This document shows, piece by piece, positions 25,259-36,512 of a stretch of DNA of 64,000 nucleotides. The translations under genes were made by a program, and so were the position numbers. Every line of letters starts with the position of its first letter. The first letter of the stretch is position 1. Source of the DNA: Paragonimus skrjabini miyazakii (taxonomy: Eukaryota > Platyhelminthes > Trematoda > Plagiorchiida > Troglotrematidae); the NCBI GenBank assembly GCA_014338405.1, contig JTDE01001372.1:85266-149265 (forward strand), in the 5' to 3' direction. Below the pieces are notes generated by a model, which did no database searches, was not told the origin of the DNA, and saw nothing but the letters and a program-made list of their open reading frames with translations.

Positions 25259-25977
25259 CTGCTTAAGATTTTAAACCCTATCTGATTTGAGGTTAATATA
25301 TAAGATCATCTCTTAAAATCGACCTAACAACTTTCCCGATGTGTCAGTTTGTCGGTGATACACATCTGTCTTGCTCTTTCACACAAACTGAACCAGGTCA
25401 CGCTTTCATGCAACATGATTTACTGCAGATAACCAAAATTATTGACTGCCTCGAATTTTCTTTAAAAAACAGAATGTCTCCATAAGAACCAACAAACAAA
25501 CTGTGCCCAGATGTCAAGCAACACTATGTTACCGTAACAGAACCACCCAGGTACAATCGCAGAAAAGTAAATACCGTAAACAATAGGGAAAAATGTCAGA
25601 AGTAAAAAAATGGAATACAGTCTACACTTCGTGTATACGGACTTACATATAAAATTCATCGATAAACTACATAATATCACCAAAGATTTTTCGGTAAATT
25701 GTGAAGTTAAAAGTTCAGCATTACTTTACCACACTTCTGATGTCACTTACTCACAACGTACATCATATGAGTCCATAAGGGAATGGCTGAATGAAAATCT
25801 TCCCTTTACTCTCTATATCCAAAACAGCTTCGTGAAAACATCTTTACGTTGAGACTGATGTCGGTTCCCTCAGAACCTTTGGAAACCGCCAGTAAATTTT
25901 TATTTTGGCTCGTTTGTCTGACTAACGAAATTGAACACAGTGTTAATATCGTGCAGTATCGTGTCGGTTGAATGAAT
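25259..25977. other. spacer between two Penelope-like fragments
   Basis: The two fragments lie on opposite strands about 720 bp apart. Overlapping open frames on both strands (25462-25683 minus, 25610-25852 plus) have no recognised motif. Confidence 0.4.
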
Positions 25978-26228
25978 AATTGCACTCATCTGCTCAAATT
26001 GCACGGTATCCTGTTATATTTTTAATTATCTGGACTTCATCCATAGCGAAACACATCATGGAAACAAGTCACGTTTTTGACCCCGCCAACTCGTTTCAAG
26101 TGTTGTTACGTAATCGGAATCCGAAGTTGTTTGCCTTCTCCGAAACTACGTTAATCAATACTCGCCGTCCGGTTCCGTGTGTGCGTAAACTGTTGACTCA
26201 CGCAGTTTTACTGCTCCGGAACCGATAA
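25978..26228 (+). pseudogene. Penelope-like retroelement fragment (C-terminal tail after GIY-YIG)
   Basis: The frame has SSIAKHIMETSHVFDPANSF, then FQVLLRNRNPKLFAFSETTL, then NTRRPVPCVRKLLTHAVLL before a stop at 26226-26228. This is the usual tail of Penelope-like proteins: an SSI-KH-x-x-T-H segment, an E-x-x-x-I-x-x-x-R-P segment and a C-V-x-K-L end. The GIY-YIG signature itself is not readable upstream, so this is a 5'-truncated copy. Confidence 0.75.
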
Positions 26229-29200
26229 CGGTCCTTGTTTTATGTAAACCCACTCGTTGATTGTTTCTACTGTTGTTGCTATACGCATGTCCTATATATT
26301 CTAATGTTTTACGTTCGTGGCTGAAGAGAGTAAACGAAATGTTAGCATCTCGCGACGTATGTCTTCTGTCGTTACCGGTGAACTGGATTGAAGGAATTCA
26401 GTGTTTCAAACTTTAGCTATTTATCGGTTCAATTATTTTAAATCGATTTCACCCAATAGTTAACTTCTCATTCTCCGTTATCATCATTTCAGCAGTTGCT
26501 GTGCGCCTTGCTATAATGCCAAACAGTTCAATTCAAACAGTATTCTGGGGGATTCATTTATGTGATTGGTTTGTGCTGTTACTTCATTAATTATTAATTA
26601 ATTAATTAGATTAAGTCTTAATCTTTTCCAGAAACGTGTATTCGGCCCCCGTATGAAAATAATGACACAACATGTGTGGTTTTCATTCGCTAGGCGCCCA
26701 AACAATCCGGAAAATCCCGCCCATTCGTCGACTACTTTTGTTTTATTTGCGTCGTTCGCCTACTTTTTTATCATTTTATTCGTTTAAACATTCCCGGAGA
26801 TGTCTGGCTATGATATTCGTGGACTTCTTCGGAATTTGCTTTATCGCCGTCATATGGCGTTCATCTAGGTTTAAGGTTGCTGTGCGTCAATGACACAGCT
26901 TGGATGAACAGGTTTAGAAGTCGACCGTAATAGTATGAGAGACTCAAAGCTTGTCTGAGCGTTCTTCAAATTTGGACACTGTCAGGCTATTTTGTGGTTC
27001 AGCAGCACTACTGATCTTCTTGCTAAATGGGATTTGGATGCAGTTGTGCACAAATCCGATTCAAACGGATCTCATGTCCTTAATTTTTCTACTTTTTACA
27101 GTTAGTTCATCAGCTAGCGTCGAAATGCAAAGAGATTTCTTTTGACAAACCAAACTGTCGGATCCGACTTCTTCCACCTTCACTGCAAACAGTTTTGTCT
27201 CATTCTGTTGCTTTGTATGTCACTTAACAACAAACTGCGTACAAGTTAATCAGTGAACACAACACTGATCGTTGTGGCCTGTAAACTTTCTACAACTTAT
27301 GGCATCAGAACCAATATACTGTGTGCTATTTCATTTGGAATTCAAACCTCTGCAAAGAATCGGAACTTTTCTTTGGTTTATAGAATAGCTGAATTGTAAT
27401 GTTTCTTATCCGCTCCGGTCCTGTCTTCCGTCAGCACATTCTACAACTCTTTTCTCACCTCCTCCCAGTGATGGATTGCTACAATGAAAAGTTCATGTGG
27501 TCTCAGTTTCGTCGTTAAAAAATATTATCTTCAGGCCAGTCACATAATTTGTGAAAGCCATCAGTTCTGAACAGCTGTGAGACATTGACAATCACTGAAT
27601 GTACCATAGAGTGGTTGCGTGGTAGTAAACCATAGTTGCGTGATAAATTTGGCTGAGGTGTTCGCGACTAGTTAGGTCATCATTAAATGTCCAAATTAAC
27701 TCATTTTTACTCACTTACAGTAACACCGATTGCCAACGGTCGACTCCAGCGGTAGTCTGGTTGATATCCGAGTTTAATAGAAACAGCTTCTTCACGACAT
27801 AGCTAATGATACGTATGGCGCACTACAGCGTACCTTCAATTTATAGGCTATACTGACTCATCGCTGTAATAACCATCCACAGTAGTTCACTCTGTTCTCC
27901 GTCTCCTTATCTTGCCAATGAATTTCCTGCATCCGTAACAGTTAAGCGCTATTGTAACATCCCGTTTACTGCAACCGGTTTTTACGTACGGCCTATATCA
28001 AACGTTCTCATTGCGATTGGTCACGGCTAAGTGAAAAAGCCAGCGGTCAAATTTACTGTATGTGACATCCAAACTTCCAACATTCACTTTTCCCGTAATT
28101 AAAATAGCTTCATAATTTCTCCTGGTATCTCAGTTTCAATGGCTCATTTTGTCTCTGTTTTACTTCAGTTTCATATTGTCCAACAGGTTCTAAATTATTA
28201 GAGTGGCCCTCTTTAATGACTGTCTCGTTTGCAACATTTAACAATATGAGATCGTCCGTCTGATTAGCCATTCGTTTCAGGCGAAACCTGGCTTCCAAAT
28301 GTAAGGGTAGATAACTGCTGGACCGATATACCAACAAGTGATTCCCTGTTGCTGAATTCACTTAGAGTGGGAGTTTATCGACCAGAACTTGAGATCAGTA
28401 GCAACCATTCACGTATTCGCCCCTATTTCATTTCAAACCGCTGCACTGAATATTGGTTACCGGTCAGATTAAGCCTGTTTACTCGGGTGTTCTGTGCAAT
28501 GGTTCGAACTGACTTCGTGGGCTTAGTTCGTACTGTATCCATCAATACCGTCGTTCTACCTATCAGAAGCGCATGTAAATTAATCTAGCTGCCGACGCTG
28601 GTTTTGACTCTGTTGGCTCCAACATTAACCTCAGAGTTCAAAAAATATCTCCGAGCACTATTTCCTACAATAAGTGTTTCAGAACACTGTCGCTCTTGAA
28701 TTGTCTACCGTATTTGTCCATAAGGTTGCCGGTACGGAGGATAGTTTGTTACAATAGACAACGCACGCTGCACGCTAGCTTAATACCATAATCAGTGACA
28801 TTTATCTGCAAACAGTGGAATCTTGATCTTCATTCGACTATCCGGTAGTAAGTTGCGGGTACCCATTTTGCATATGGATGAGTTTTACGAGGTTGATACT
28901 TAAAGCTTACCACTAATCACTTTTTATGTTGGGAACATAAAACAAGTAACACAAAGTTTAGACGCCTTTCTAAGGAACACATGGGGATATTACGAGACTA
29001 GTCTCTTTTTCTGATAAAAGTTTTCAAAACCATATACGTCAGTACAGCCAACAATATTCTCAAAAGCGTAGTGCATCAGCTGGTAGCCAGCCTAAAACAA
29101 TGTTCCACATAAATTTCGTCACTAGTTGCACTGATCCGCTTAGTCAGGCAAGTTTATGTACTACTCTTCTACTGCCCTGTTTACCGATGAAACTCTCTGT

Positions 29201-31842
29201 TTCCTGGTGTTTTCACAGTTTCTGCATGCTGCAGCAGAAATGCAATAGACGTTCTAAGGATTACAACTGTACAGAAACTGAAGTGCACTCACGCCCGACA
29301 CCTTAGACTCTTGTTACAATTTATCAGCAATGTAAGCTACTGCCACAGATATCACTTGAGCTTTGTCTCAATTTCTGATCAGGCAATCATGTACAGTTGT
29401 ATGTGAGTAACACGATGTTTTGTCGATTATCTCGAATGAATACCGAATAACCATCATTTTTAACAATAATCAGTGACCTGGAAATCTGAAATTTACAAAC
29501 TAGTTTTGATTTCAGTCGAGTATTGGAGGTTTGATTGGGATGATCTGGTTCATCTGACGTGAAACAATAGTCTAGTGCCTTATGTAAACGTGGTAGTCTG
29601 AGCAGTCTATGTGATTTTGTAAGAAACCATCAGATGTAACTGGAACCTCTATACACATCTATTAACCAGTCTGTTTCAGCAACAATAGGAGTGTTAAGTC
29701 CTTGTATGATACTCAACTAAACTACTTTGGAAAATGTTGAAGTGTCTGTAAGTCGTATGTAAGAAAATAGTTCGAACCACTCGGAAGTTAGTGCTACAGA
29801 CATCGTCAATAAACCGTTGCAAATTTTACAAACCTTGGATATGCTAAAGTGAGGTCTAGCTGAAAAGTATGCTGGCCGTGTAATTTGATTGTATATGATG
29901 TACAGAGTTATTGGATATCAAAACTTTCGTTCTCCGCAAGCTTTCAGCGCACACTGGTTGTAGACAAAAGAGGCGATGAGAAAGTTCACTTATTCAGCTG
30001 GTTCGCAAATGAAAGCGGTAAAACTATCATATCTGGCGAATGTTACTTCATAACCATGTTTGCTGCCGAAAGCACTTAGCTGAATTAGCTAAGGTTGACA
30101 CTGACGTCAGACACGATAAGATCAACTCATTCAATCGGCTGTTGCCAAGTACAATGGTAACCTTGATTTGTTTTCTCAGGCAATGTCAGCGAACTTGCTG
30201 TATAGTATGATAAACCAGCCTCTGACAGCTGTGCAAATAAGTTTGCCTCTTTGTGTGCAATGTTGGTTTGTTCATCATTATGACTTAGTAAACATTTTTG
30301 TTCAAACACTAACCATAAAATGTACTCAAATGTTCGTCGAGTTTCCCGGGTATCTCAAAGTCATCCATTCGTTACAATTTTCCAGACTTCTGTGAACCGG
30401 TTATATTCAACGTGATCTCTAGCATTTTTGTGAAACCTAAGTCACAGTGGCTGAGTAATGCTTTCGATGTACGATTTACTCACAAGACTGAAGTACAGTA
30501 GTTATGTGTTCGAAACACACTGAAGTATATATGTTGTCGAACCTCTACAATGAAAAAACCAGTTACATTGAAGTGACGGGTTGTGATTGAGATGTACTGA
30601 GCTTTATATACTCATTGGTTTCGTCCAATATACACGAAGATGTTTTGGGGTGTACGATTGACAGTCCCGAATACCTAATCGTAACCGTTCCATTCCGGTG
30701 TGTTATTTTTAGCAATCGAGTAGTGTTGAGTTAGCTTTCCCCTGATAAGAATCAAACAAGCAGCTACCTCCACAGCTGGTTTCATAGTTCCAATTTGCCA
30801 CGCTGAAGTAACTTAGGTCATTCTACTTCATACCACCAAACCATTACGTAACACCGACTCATCCTCATCTGAGTAAAAAAAGTGTGTATAAATAACTGCA
30901 GCACATTTTTGGGACCACCTCAGCATCTGGCCAACCGAATGGGGAAATAAAACGTACTTTGTCAGTTCTGTTTCTGAATCCCAAGCCATCGATTAAACAT
31001 ATAACTCATAATCAAACGAATAAGTTTTAGATTTCGATTATTTCATTATCACCTCGAAGTATGTCTCAACTCTGTTTGGATGTTAGTAATTCTGGAACTT
31101 TTATCAACTTGTCACACATGTAGGCTTTAGGGATTTACGACCAGTTCTGGATCAGGACTACAGTCTATCTAATCAACACTTGTACTCCATGAAATTAGTA
31201 CGACATTCTTGTGATATATGCGTATTTGTATGTGATTTTTTGATAAGTTAGATTCTTACGCTAAAGTGCATAATAACAAAAAAACTCATAAAATGTACCG
31301 TTATAGGAATAACCTTTTAGTTCTAACAATAAGAATTCTAATTCCTTTTTACTTATTGTCTTACCTACACCCCCAAAGTATCACTGATCATCCTTTAATC
31401 TTATCAGAGTGCACATAACTCTTTTGATATGTAGGTCACTACTAACTCAGAATTGCCCTAAACAGTGATATTCTCTGCGTTATCAAAATTCACATGTTTC
31501 TACTTGTGTACCTGTAACAGTTATTTCAATTTCAGATAACTGTGGATGTGTGCAATTTGACACTTGCGAATTTCAACCGGAGACATCCAACTGGTCGTTA
31601 AAATACATGATGCAGTCATCGGTTTTCTGTCTGAATAACGCTTTTTCGCATTAAGCCAATCAATAATTGCATTGAATTCACGTGGGCAAATCAACGTGCT
31701 TCACTTTCATTATTGTCTACTTGCGAAGATGACTAAATGAAAATGACAAAAAGACAGCCTCCATTCCTAAAATCATTCACTGTTTTCTCGTATATTCAGG
31801 TATAAATGTTTAACGTCGAAAATATGTCTTTTTCAACTTTTC
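26229..31842. other. long non-coding stretch, no supported gene
   Basis: The part next to the Penelope-like tail (26229-27150) is T-rich with an ATTA microsatellite near 26590-26609 and may be element-derived. A minus-strand frame at 28110-28361 (83 aa) is protein-like in composition but matches nothing I know. No splice-supported gene was found. Confidence 0.5.
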
Positions 31843-32248
31843 TTTGAACGTCACTCACAGTCGTTCCCAACTTTCGCGAACTGTTTAGTTAGTCCATTTT
31901 GTAAAGAAGCACCAGACTAGAGTTTTCATCCTATCAGAATCAGTCAGTAGTGACTGCGGCTGGAACTCCGATTTTACTTTCATGAGGCAACCGCGTTGAC
32001 TATTGCGTTACCAAATACACATTAAGCATAACCGACTTATCATACAGAAACCCTCAACGATGCTCGCAGAAGTGACATTCAGGTTGTTCGGTCCTCTCAT
32101 TGGTAGAGGCAGTTACTGGCCGTTACCTCTGATCAACAACCCACCTACTAGGAATTCTGAGATAACCTGAAATCCCCGGTTGCGTTGAACCTGCTCAGGA
32201 GTGTTTTAAGTTACTGTTGAGTAGTCGGAGATTTAGTTGATTTGACTT
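31843..32248 (-). repeat. hammerhead SINE-like repeat, decayed copy R4 (first unit of a tandem pair)
   Basis: It is co-linear with R1 on the minus strand over about 406 nt, ending in GAGTAGTCGGAGATTTAG on the plus strand. The ribozyme region (31909-31952) has lost stem II pairing and the GAAA context (reads GATGAAAAC), so it is inactive. It is followed head-to-tail by R5. Confidence 0.75.
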
Positions 32249-32400
32249 AAACGCTACTCACTTCAGATTTTAGTGTTCTCATTCGGGAAAAATTTCCAAC
32301 CAGGATCCTCCGAAAAGAAGCACTAGACTCGAGCCTCGTTCTTATTGCAGTTCGCTGATAGTGCATGTACTTAACTCGACTCGTAATAGGGCTCAGATTA
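32249..32400 (-). repeat. hammerhead SINE-like repeat, partial copy R5 (second unit of a tandem pair)
   Basis: It starts immediately at the end of R4, with plus-strand text aligned to the unit start. The ribozyme region 32320-32364 keeps stem I (GCACTA / TAGTGC) and stem III (CTCGAG), but the core reads TCAGCGA and GAGG, so it is dead. The unit breaks off near 32400. Confidence 0.7.
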
Positions 32401-34594
32401 AGATTCCAGTTGTCTCACTTCCTAACCAAAATACCATACTTTTCGAATGCTACCTTATGACGCAGCAGAGTAAGAAAAAACATAGCCTTGTAGACTCCCT
32501 CGCTTTATGACCGTGATGATGTTTATCCATCACAAATTATCGATCTATCTCACAGGTAAATAGACTCCGGAGTGAATAACCATCTCAGTTGGCAGACGGG
32601 TATCGTGTGACATCCTAAGGCACACGTTAGATTCATCAGTCCAGAGCGCAAGTGTTTGGACAACACAACAATGCGCCTCAATCTGTTCTCAGGGTTTTGT
32701 GAAGGTCGCTGGTACAATGTATGACCTTTTCTTCGTTAGGAACAGGCATGTGATAAGTAAACCTTTACTGCTATGATGCAACAAGTGGAATGAATGACTT
32801 ACCCGGATATAAAGCTATCACTAAAATCAGTTAGAAATAAAAGAACTTTTTCCTACATCAAAGTTGAACAGAAAAGTCGAGAACGACCTTACGCACAGTG
32901 CGTTACTCTCAAGCGACTTTCGTCGCCTTTCCTCAGATTAGGATTGTAGTCCACTAAGTTCGATTGACATTTTGAAAGTAAACAACAAAAGTACATCAGT
33001 TCGTATCAGTTTCAACGGTAACCTGGTGCTGATGAACACTTCTTTCTGTAACCAGATGGATGGTTTTGAGTCGTTAATTGTCATATCGCCCACAACCAGG
33101 AGGAGCCTTTTATTTTTGTCGACTGACATGCAAAAGACTTTCTCCAAGTCTGATTAATGTCAATATTTTAATATGGGGTGAGCAGTCGATGCCGACTGCT
33201 TCTGTGACCTCTCACATTTTGACTGATCGATACATTTTGGTATCCGGGACCGTTTCTGCGGACTTAAACTGTAGTGTGTTCGCTGAGCACACTGCTCAGG
33301 TGCCACTTCATTCTGCCCAAGCAGGTAATACGGTATTCAAGAAAATCATGATTGATGTTAGATTTGGCACTGAAGGATAACGGAGCTTTCAACGGTGATG
33401 TTGGGATTCAGTTGGTGTTGAACAGCACGACCAGCTGGGCTGCGTAGCACATGCATCACACAGTATCCGTGAGATGGGTTTTCAACAGAGGGAGGATGTC
33501 ACTACCTTCTTATGTTAAATTTCTCAACGAATTCTTATGAATAACCATCATTTTAGCATAGTTCTTGACAAAGACCTTTGCTTAATCATTGTTCTTCTCC
33601 AGCAAAAGTAATTGGCAAAAATAATCTTCAGTTTTGTTGTGAGGTGTGGTTGTTAAAATTATGTTGCCACATCTTTGGTATCCTGTAAAAGATTATTTAT
33701 GAATATTACCTTTGATTTGAACCTTATGTCTATAACAAGCCTGGAAAATGACTGTCTGAACGTAAGCCACGTGGTTGACATTTAATCAACACGCTGTGTT
33801 ATGTTGCCACACGTGAAGTATTATGGACCACTGGACTTTGACAAACAATTTCATTGAAGTCCATCGTGATCTTGTTTGTGCATTTTTATCCTAAGTATAT
33901 GATTCGTTTCCAAGTTTAAACAATGATAGCTTGTCATTCGTGTGCTCCAAAATGAGACCTCATGTTTGCGTCACGTTAGCACATATTGCTAGTATTTGCA
34001 AATTTTACGTACCCCAGTGTTAGTTTCGTCTTCGTTTGCCAGTCTGTTTTGGTTCTTCATTTCCATCTGCGTTATATGAAGAACGCAGAACAAAAAGTAT
34101 GCTTTCAGTGTTTCATCAGCAGAATACAGACAACAATTCTGTGCATATTATTAACGTGTAATAGTGCCACTTAAGTGGAGCATAGAGTTCGTCGTCAGTC
34201 AGACTTTTGAAGGCTATTCACATAACAATTGTCAGTTTGATTGAGTGAAGTGGAAGCGTATGTCACGTTATTGGTCATAACCGCCTGAACTGCTTAACTC
34301 GGGTGTTAACTAGCCTCGCTTGCTTGGTCCATTTAGCACAAACCTAGTTGGCTTGTCTGTTTTGCCGCGACCGGTAACAGAGCTGGTGAGTTCTCCAGAA
34401 AACAGCTTCCACAGCTCCTGTACAGCTGGAAAGCAGTGTCAAAGTTGTTACATTCCCAAAGACTTTTCAGCCAGTTGCGACCAGCTGACTGCGGCGTAGC
34501 TTATAACAATCAGATCCCATACCGTTTATCGGTAATCAAAATATCGCCCAACAAGTATAGTAATTTCTGTGATTTCAACCTGGAAAAATGTCTC
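32401..34594. other. non-coding stretch, no supported gene
   Basis: Frames of up to 100 aa at 33078-33380 (plus) overlap a minus-strand frame at 32938-33147. Neither shows a known domain. Confidence 0.5.
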
Positions 34595-34928
34595 AGTCGA
34601 GGGGTCATTGACTGGAGTTAACAGGACAGTTATTATGTCCCCTCTCGAGGCCATCGGGCAACCTGATCTTCACTCACAAGCAAATGTGGTTGAACGTTCA
34701 CACATGATGATTCAGTCGGGCCTAATGTGAGGAGAATGGCGCGGTGGTAAACACAGTTGCCTCATGAAAGCGTGGCCGGTGTTCTAATCCCGGTCGTAGA
34801 AAGGATACGCATTATTGACGAGCTTTAGTGAGAGAGAAACTGGAGTCTAGTGCTTCGTATCGAGAGGGGTTGAATGAAAAGTTTGTGGGAACGCGACAAC
34901 TTTGATCAGTTGCGAACAATGTTCAACC
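34595..34928 (+). repeat. hammerhead SINE-like repeat, copy R7 (plus sense)
   Basis: In sense orientation it shows the A box TGGCGCGGTGG, a B-box-like GTGTTCTAATCCC 40-50 nt further on, the ribozyme (34809-34853) and the tail ending CAATGTTCAACC. Ribozyme core changes: TTGACGA instead of CTGACGA, and the first stem II pair is G-A. GAAA, the GTC triplet and 6-bp stem I are retained. The copy lies upstream of the second light chain gene. Confidence 0.85.
34809..34853 (+). ncRNA. hammerhead ribozyme remnant, two core-proximal defects
   Basis: Stem I GCATTA / TAGTGC pairs over 6 bp with one wobble. The core has TTGACGA (C to T at the first position), GAAA and GTC. Stem II is GCTTT / AGAGA with the core-closing pair lost, and stem III CTGGAG is weakened. 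Little or no activity is expected. Confidence 0.6.
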
Positions 34929-35244
34929 TATCGGACTCTGTTGCTGTGCGTTCATCATTCGTCATTTTTTGGAATATTTTGAGTGTTGAGTTCTGCAACA
35001 TTCTAAATGTACTCGGCATAAGTTTGTTAGTTCTTTGAAGAGCAAAGAAAATGTTGGTTAGGAAGTTATCACACATTGATCAAATAGTTAACACAAAACA
35101 TTCAGTAAAATAACAAAACCACGGTTTTGCTAAAAGTTGACGAAGATCATTTTATTTCTGGATCCCCAGAAAAGACTGAGACATCTCAAGAATACTAAAT
35201 CACACGATGATATACACGAGATACGCAGCGATGGAATCCGTCTA
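34929..35244. other. spacer before the second assembly gap
   Basis: 316 bp between repeat R7 and the gap. This may be the 5' flank of the second light chain gene. Nothing recognisable is seen. Confidence 0.4.
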
Positions 35245-35669
35245 NNNNNNNNNNNNNNNNNNNNNNNNNNNNNNNNNNNNNNNNNNNNNNNNNNNNNNNN
35301 NNNNNNNNNNNNNNNNNNNNNNNNNNNNNNNNNNNNNNNNNNNNNNNNNNNNNNNNNNNNNNNNNNNNNNNNNNNNNNNNNNNNNNNNNNNNNNNNNNNN
35401 NNNNNNNNNNNNNNNNNNNNNNNNNNNNNNNNNNNNNNNNNNNNNNNNNNNNNNNNNNNNNNNNNNNNNNNNNNNNNNNNNNNNNNNNNNNNNNNNNNNN
35501 NNNNNNNNNNNNNNNNNNNNNNNNNNNNNNNNNNNNNNNNNNNNNNNNNNNNNNNNNNNNNNNNNNNNNNNNNNNNNNNNNNNNNNNNNNNNNNNNNNNN
35601 NNNNNNNNNNNNNNNNNNNNNNNNNNNNNNNNNNNNNNNNNNNNNNNNNNNNNNNNNNNNNNNNNNNNN
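35245..35669. other. assembly gap, 425 N
   Basis: A run of unknown bases that swallows the 5' part of the second light chain gene. Its odd length suggests an estimated gap. Open frames drawn across it are artefacts. Confidence 0.95.
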
Positions 35670-35912
35670 CGCAGGACATGTGAAAAAGGAATTTGATCGT
35701 AAATACAGCTCAACATGGCATTGCGTTGTTGGAAAACATTTCGGAAGGTAATCTGTAAATATCATTTGAGTACTTACAACTTAATTTCTTATGTTAAAAA
35801 TCTGAGTATTTCATTCTCTGTTTTGAATTTCAGTTACGTCACACACGAAACACAGAATTTCATCTACTTCTACCTACACGATCGTGCCTTTTTGTTATTC
35901 AAGTCTGGTTAA
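35670..35912 (+). CDS. dynein light chain, LC8 (DYNLL) type; 5' part lost in gap
   Basis: The visible part of exon 1 (35671-35747) covers codons 39-63 by comparison with the complete copies and reads AGHVKKEFDRKYSSTWHCVV then GKHFG. The intron is 35748-35833 (86 bp, GTAATC donor, TTTCAG acceptor), in the same phase-2 position inside codon 64. Exon 2 (35834-35912) reads YVTHETQNFIYFYLHDRAFL then LFKSG and TAA, the same 79-nt length as in the other two genes. Differences from them (AGHV for AAHI, SS for NP before TWHC, VV for IV, H for N before FG) make this the most divergent paralog. A polyadenylation signal follows at 35967. The first 38 codons should lie in the gap. Confidence 0.9.
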
Positions 35913-35966
35913 TCTGATTCGCAATGACAATCGCAAAATGTCTGTACGTCTTATAATTTATCGTGA

Positions 35967-35972
35967 AATAAA
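35967..35972 (+). terminator. polyadenylation signal of the second dynein light chain gene
   Basis: AATAAA lies 54 nt past the stop codon, a typical distance for a compact 3' untranslated region. Confidence 0.6.
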
Positions 35973-36364
35973 GTTTTCATCAATTCCTCAATCTGTTGCT
36001 TTTATTTTCTGTCCACTGTAAACAATTAACCAACGGGAAATTTCACGGAAAAAAGGCAACAAATTATCTCAATCCAGGATCTTTTAGTAGACAACTATGA
36101 TATAGTACAAACGGCAGAAGAATACTGAAATCTCAGTTGAACGGTATATTAATCGGAACTGGAAATACATGGGATGCAGTACTTCTCATCACCGCACTTA
36201 ACATCATATACTCAGATATACAACTGGGATTGAAGACAAAAACAGTATGTAAAATACTCTTCGCATCCAGACATTTCATTCAGCTGAACAAAGCGACGGC
36301 CTAAGCACATAGGAAGTGTACATAAAAATGACGCTAACTGACCAGCATACGTGCTTTCATATAG
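35973..36364. other. spacer downstream of the second dynein light chain gene
   Basis: AT-rich, no open frame of note, ends at a hammerhead repeat copy in opposite orientation to R7. Confidence 0.4.
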
Positions 36365-36512
36365 AGTGAACATCATCGACACCTGATCACAGCTGTTACA
36401 TTCTCATAGACTTTCCAATCGGCCTCTTTCGAAAAGAAGCAAAAGACCCCAGTTTCACTCTCATTAGAGCTCTTCAGCAGTGCACATCTTTGCCACGGTC
36501 AAGACTAAAACT
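36365..36512 (-). repeat. hammerhead SINE-like repeat, copy R6 (5'-truncated)
   Basis: The minus strand holds the ribozyme (36483-36439) and the whole 3' tail ending GATGTTCACTCTATATGA. The copy starts just upstream of the ribozyme and has lost the A and B boxes. Confidence 0.8.
36439..36483 (-). ncRNA. hammerhead ribozyme, core bases kept, stems weakened
   Basis: Minus strand: CTGAAGA fits CUGANGA, stem II GCTCT / AGAGT is 5 bp with a G-U pair at the core end, and GAAA and GTC are present. Stem III ACTGGGGT is weak and stem I (GCACTG / TTTTGC) has lost pairing next to the core. Reduced or no activity is expected. Confidence 0.6.

Noticed and set aside
28110..28361. 83-codon minus-strand frame with protein-like composition
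   Set aside because: No family recognised and no splice-site support. A search against fluke proteomes would be needed before calling it an exon.
35130..35765. Long open frames across the 425-N gap
   Set aside because: They are made of unknown bases. Only the light chain exons after the gap are real.
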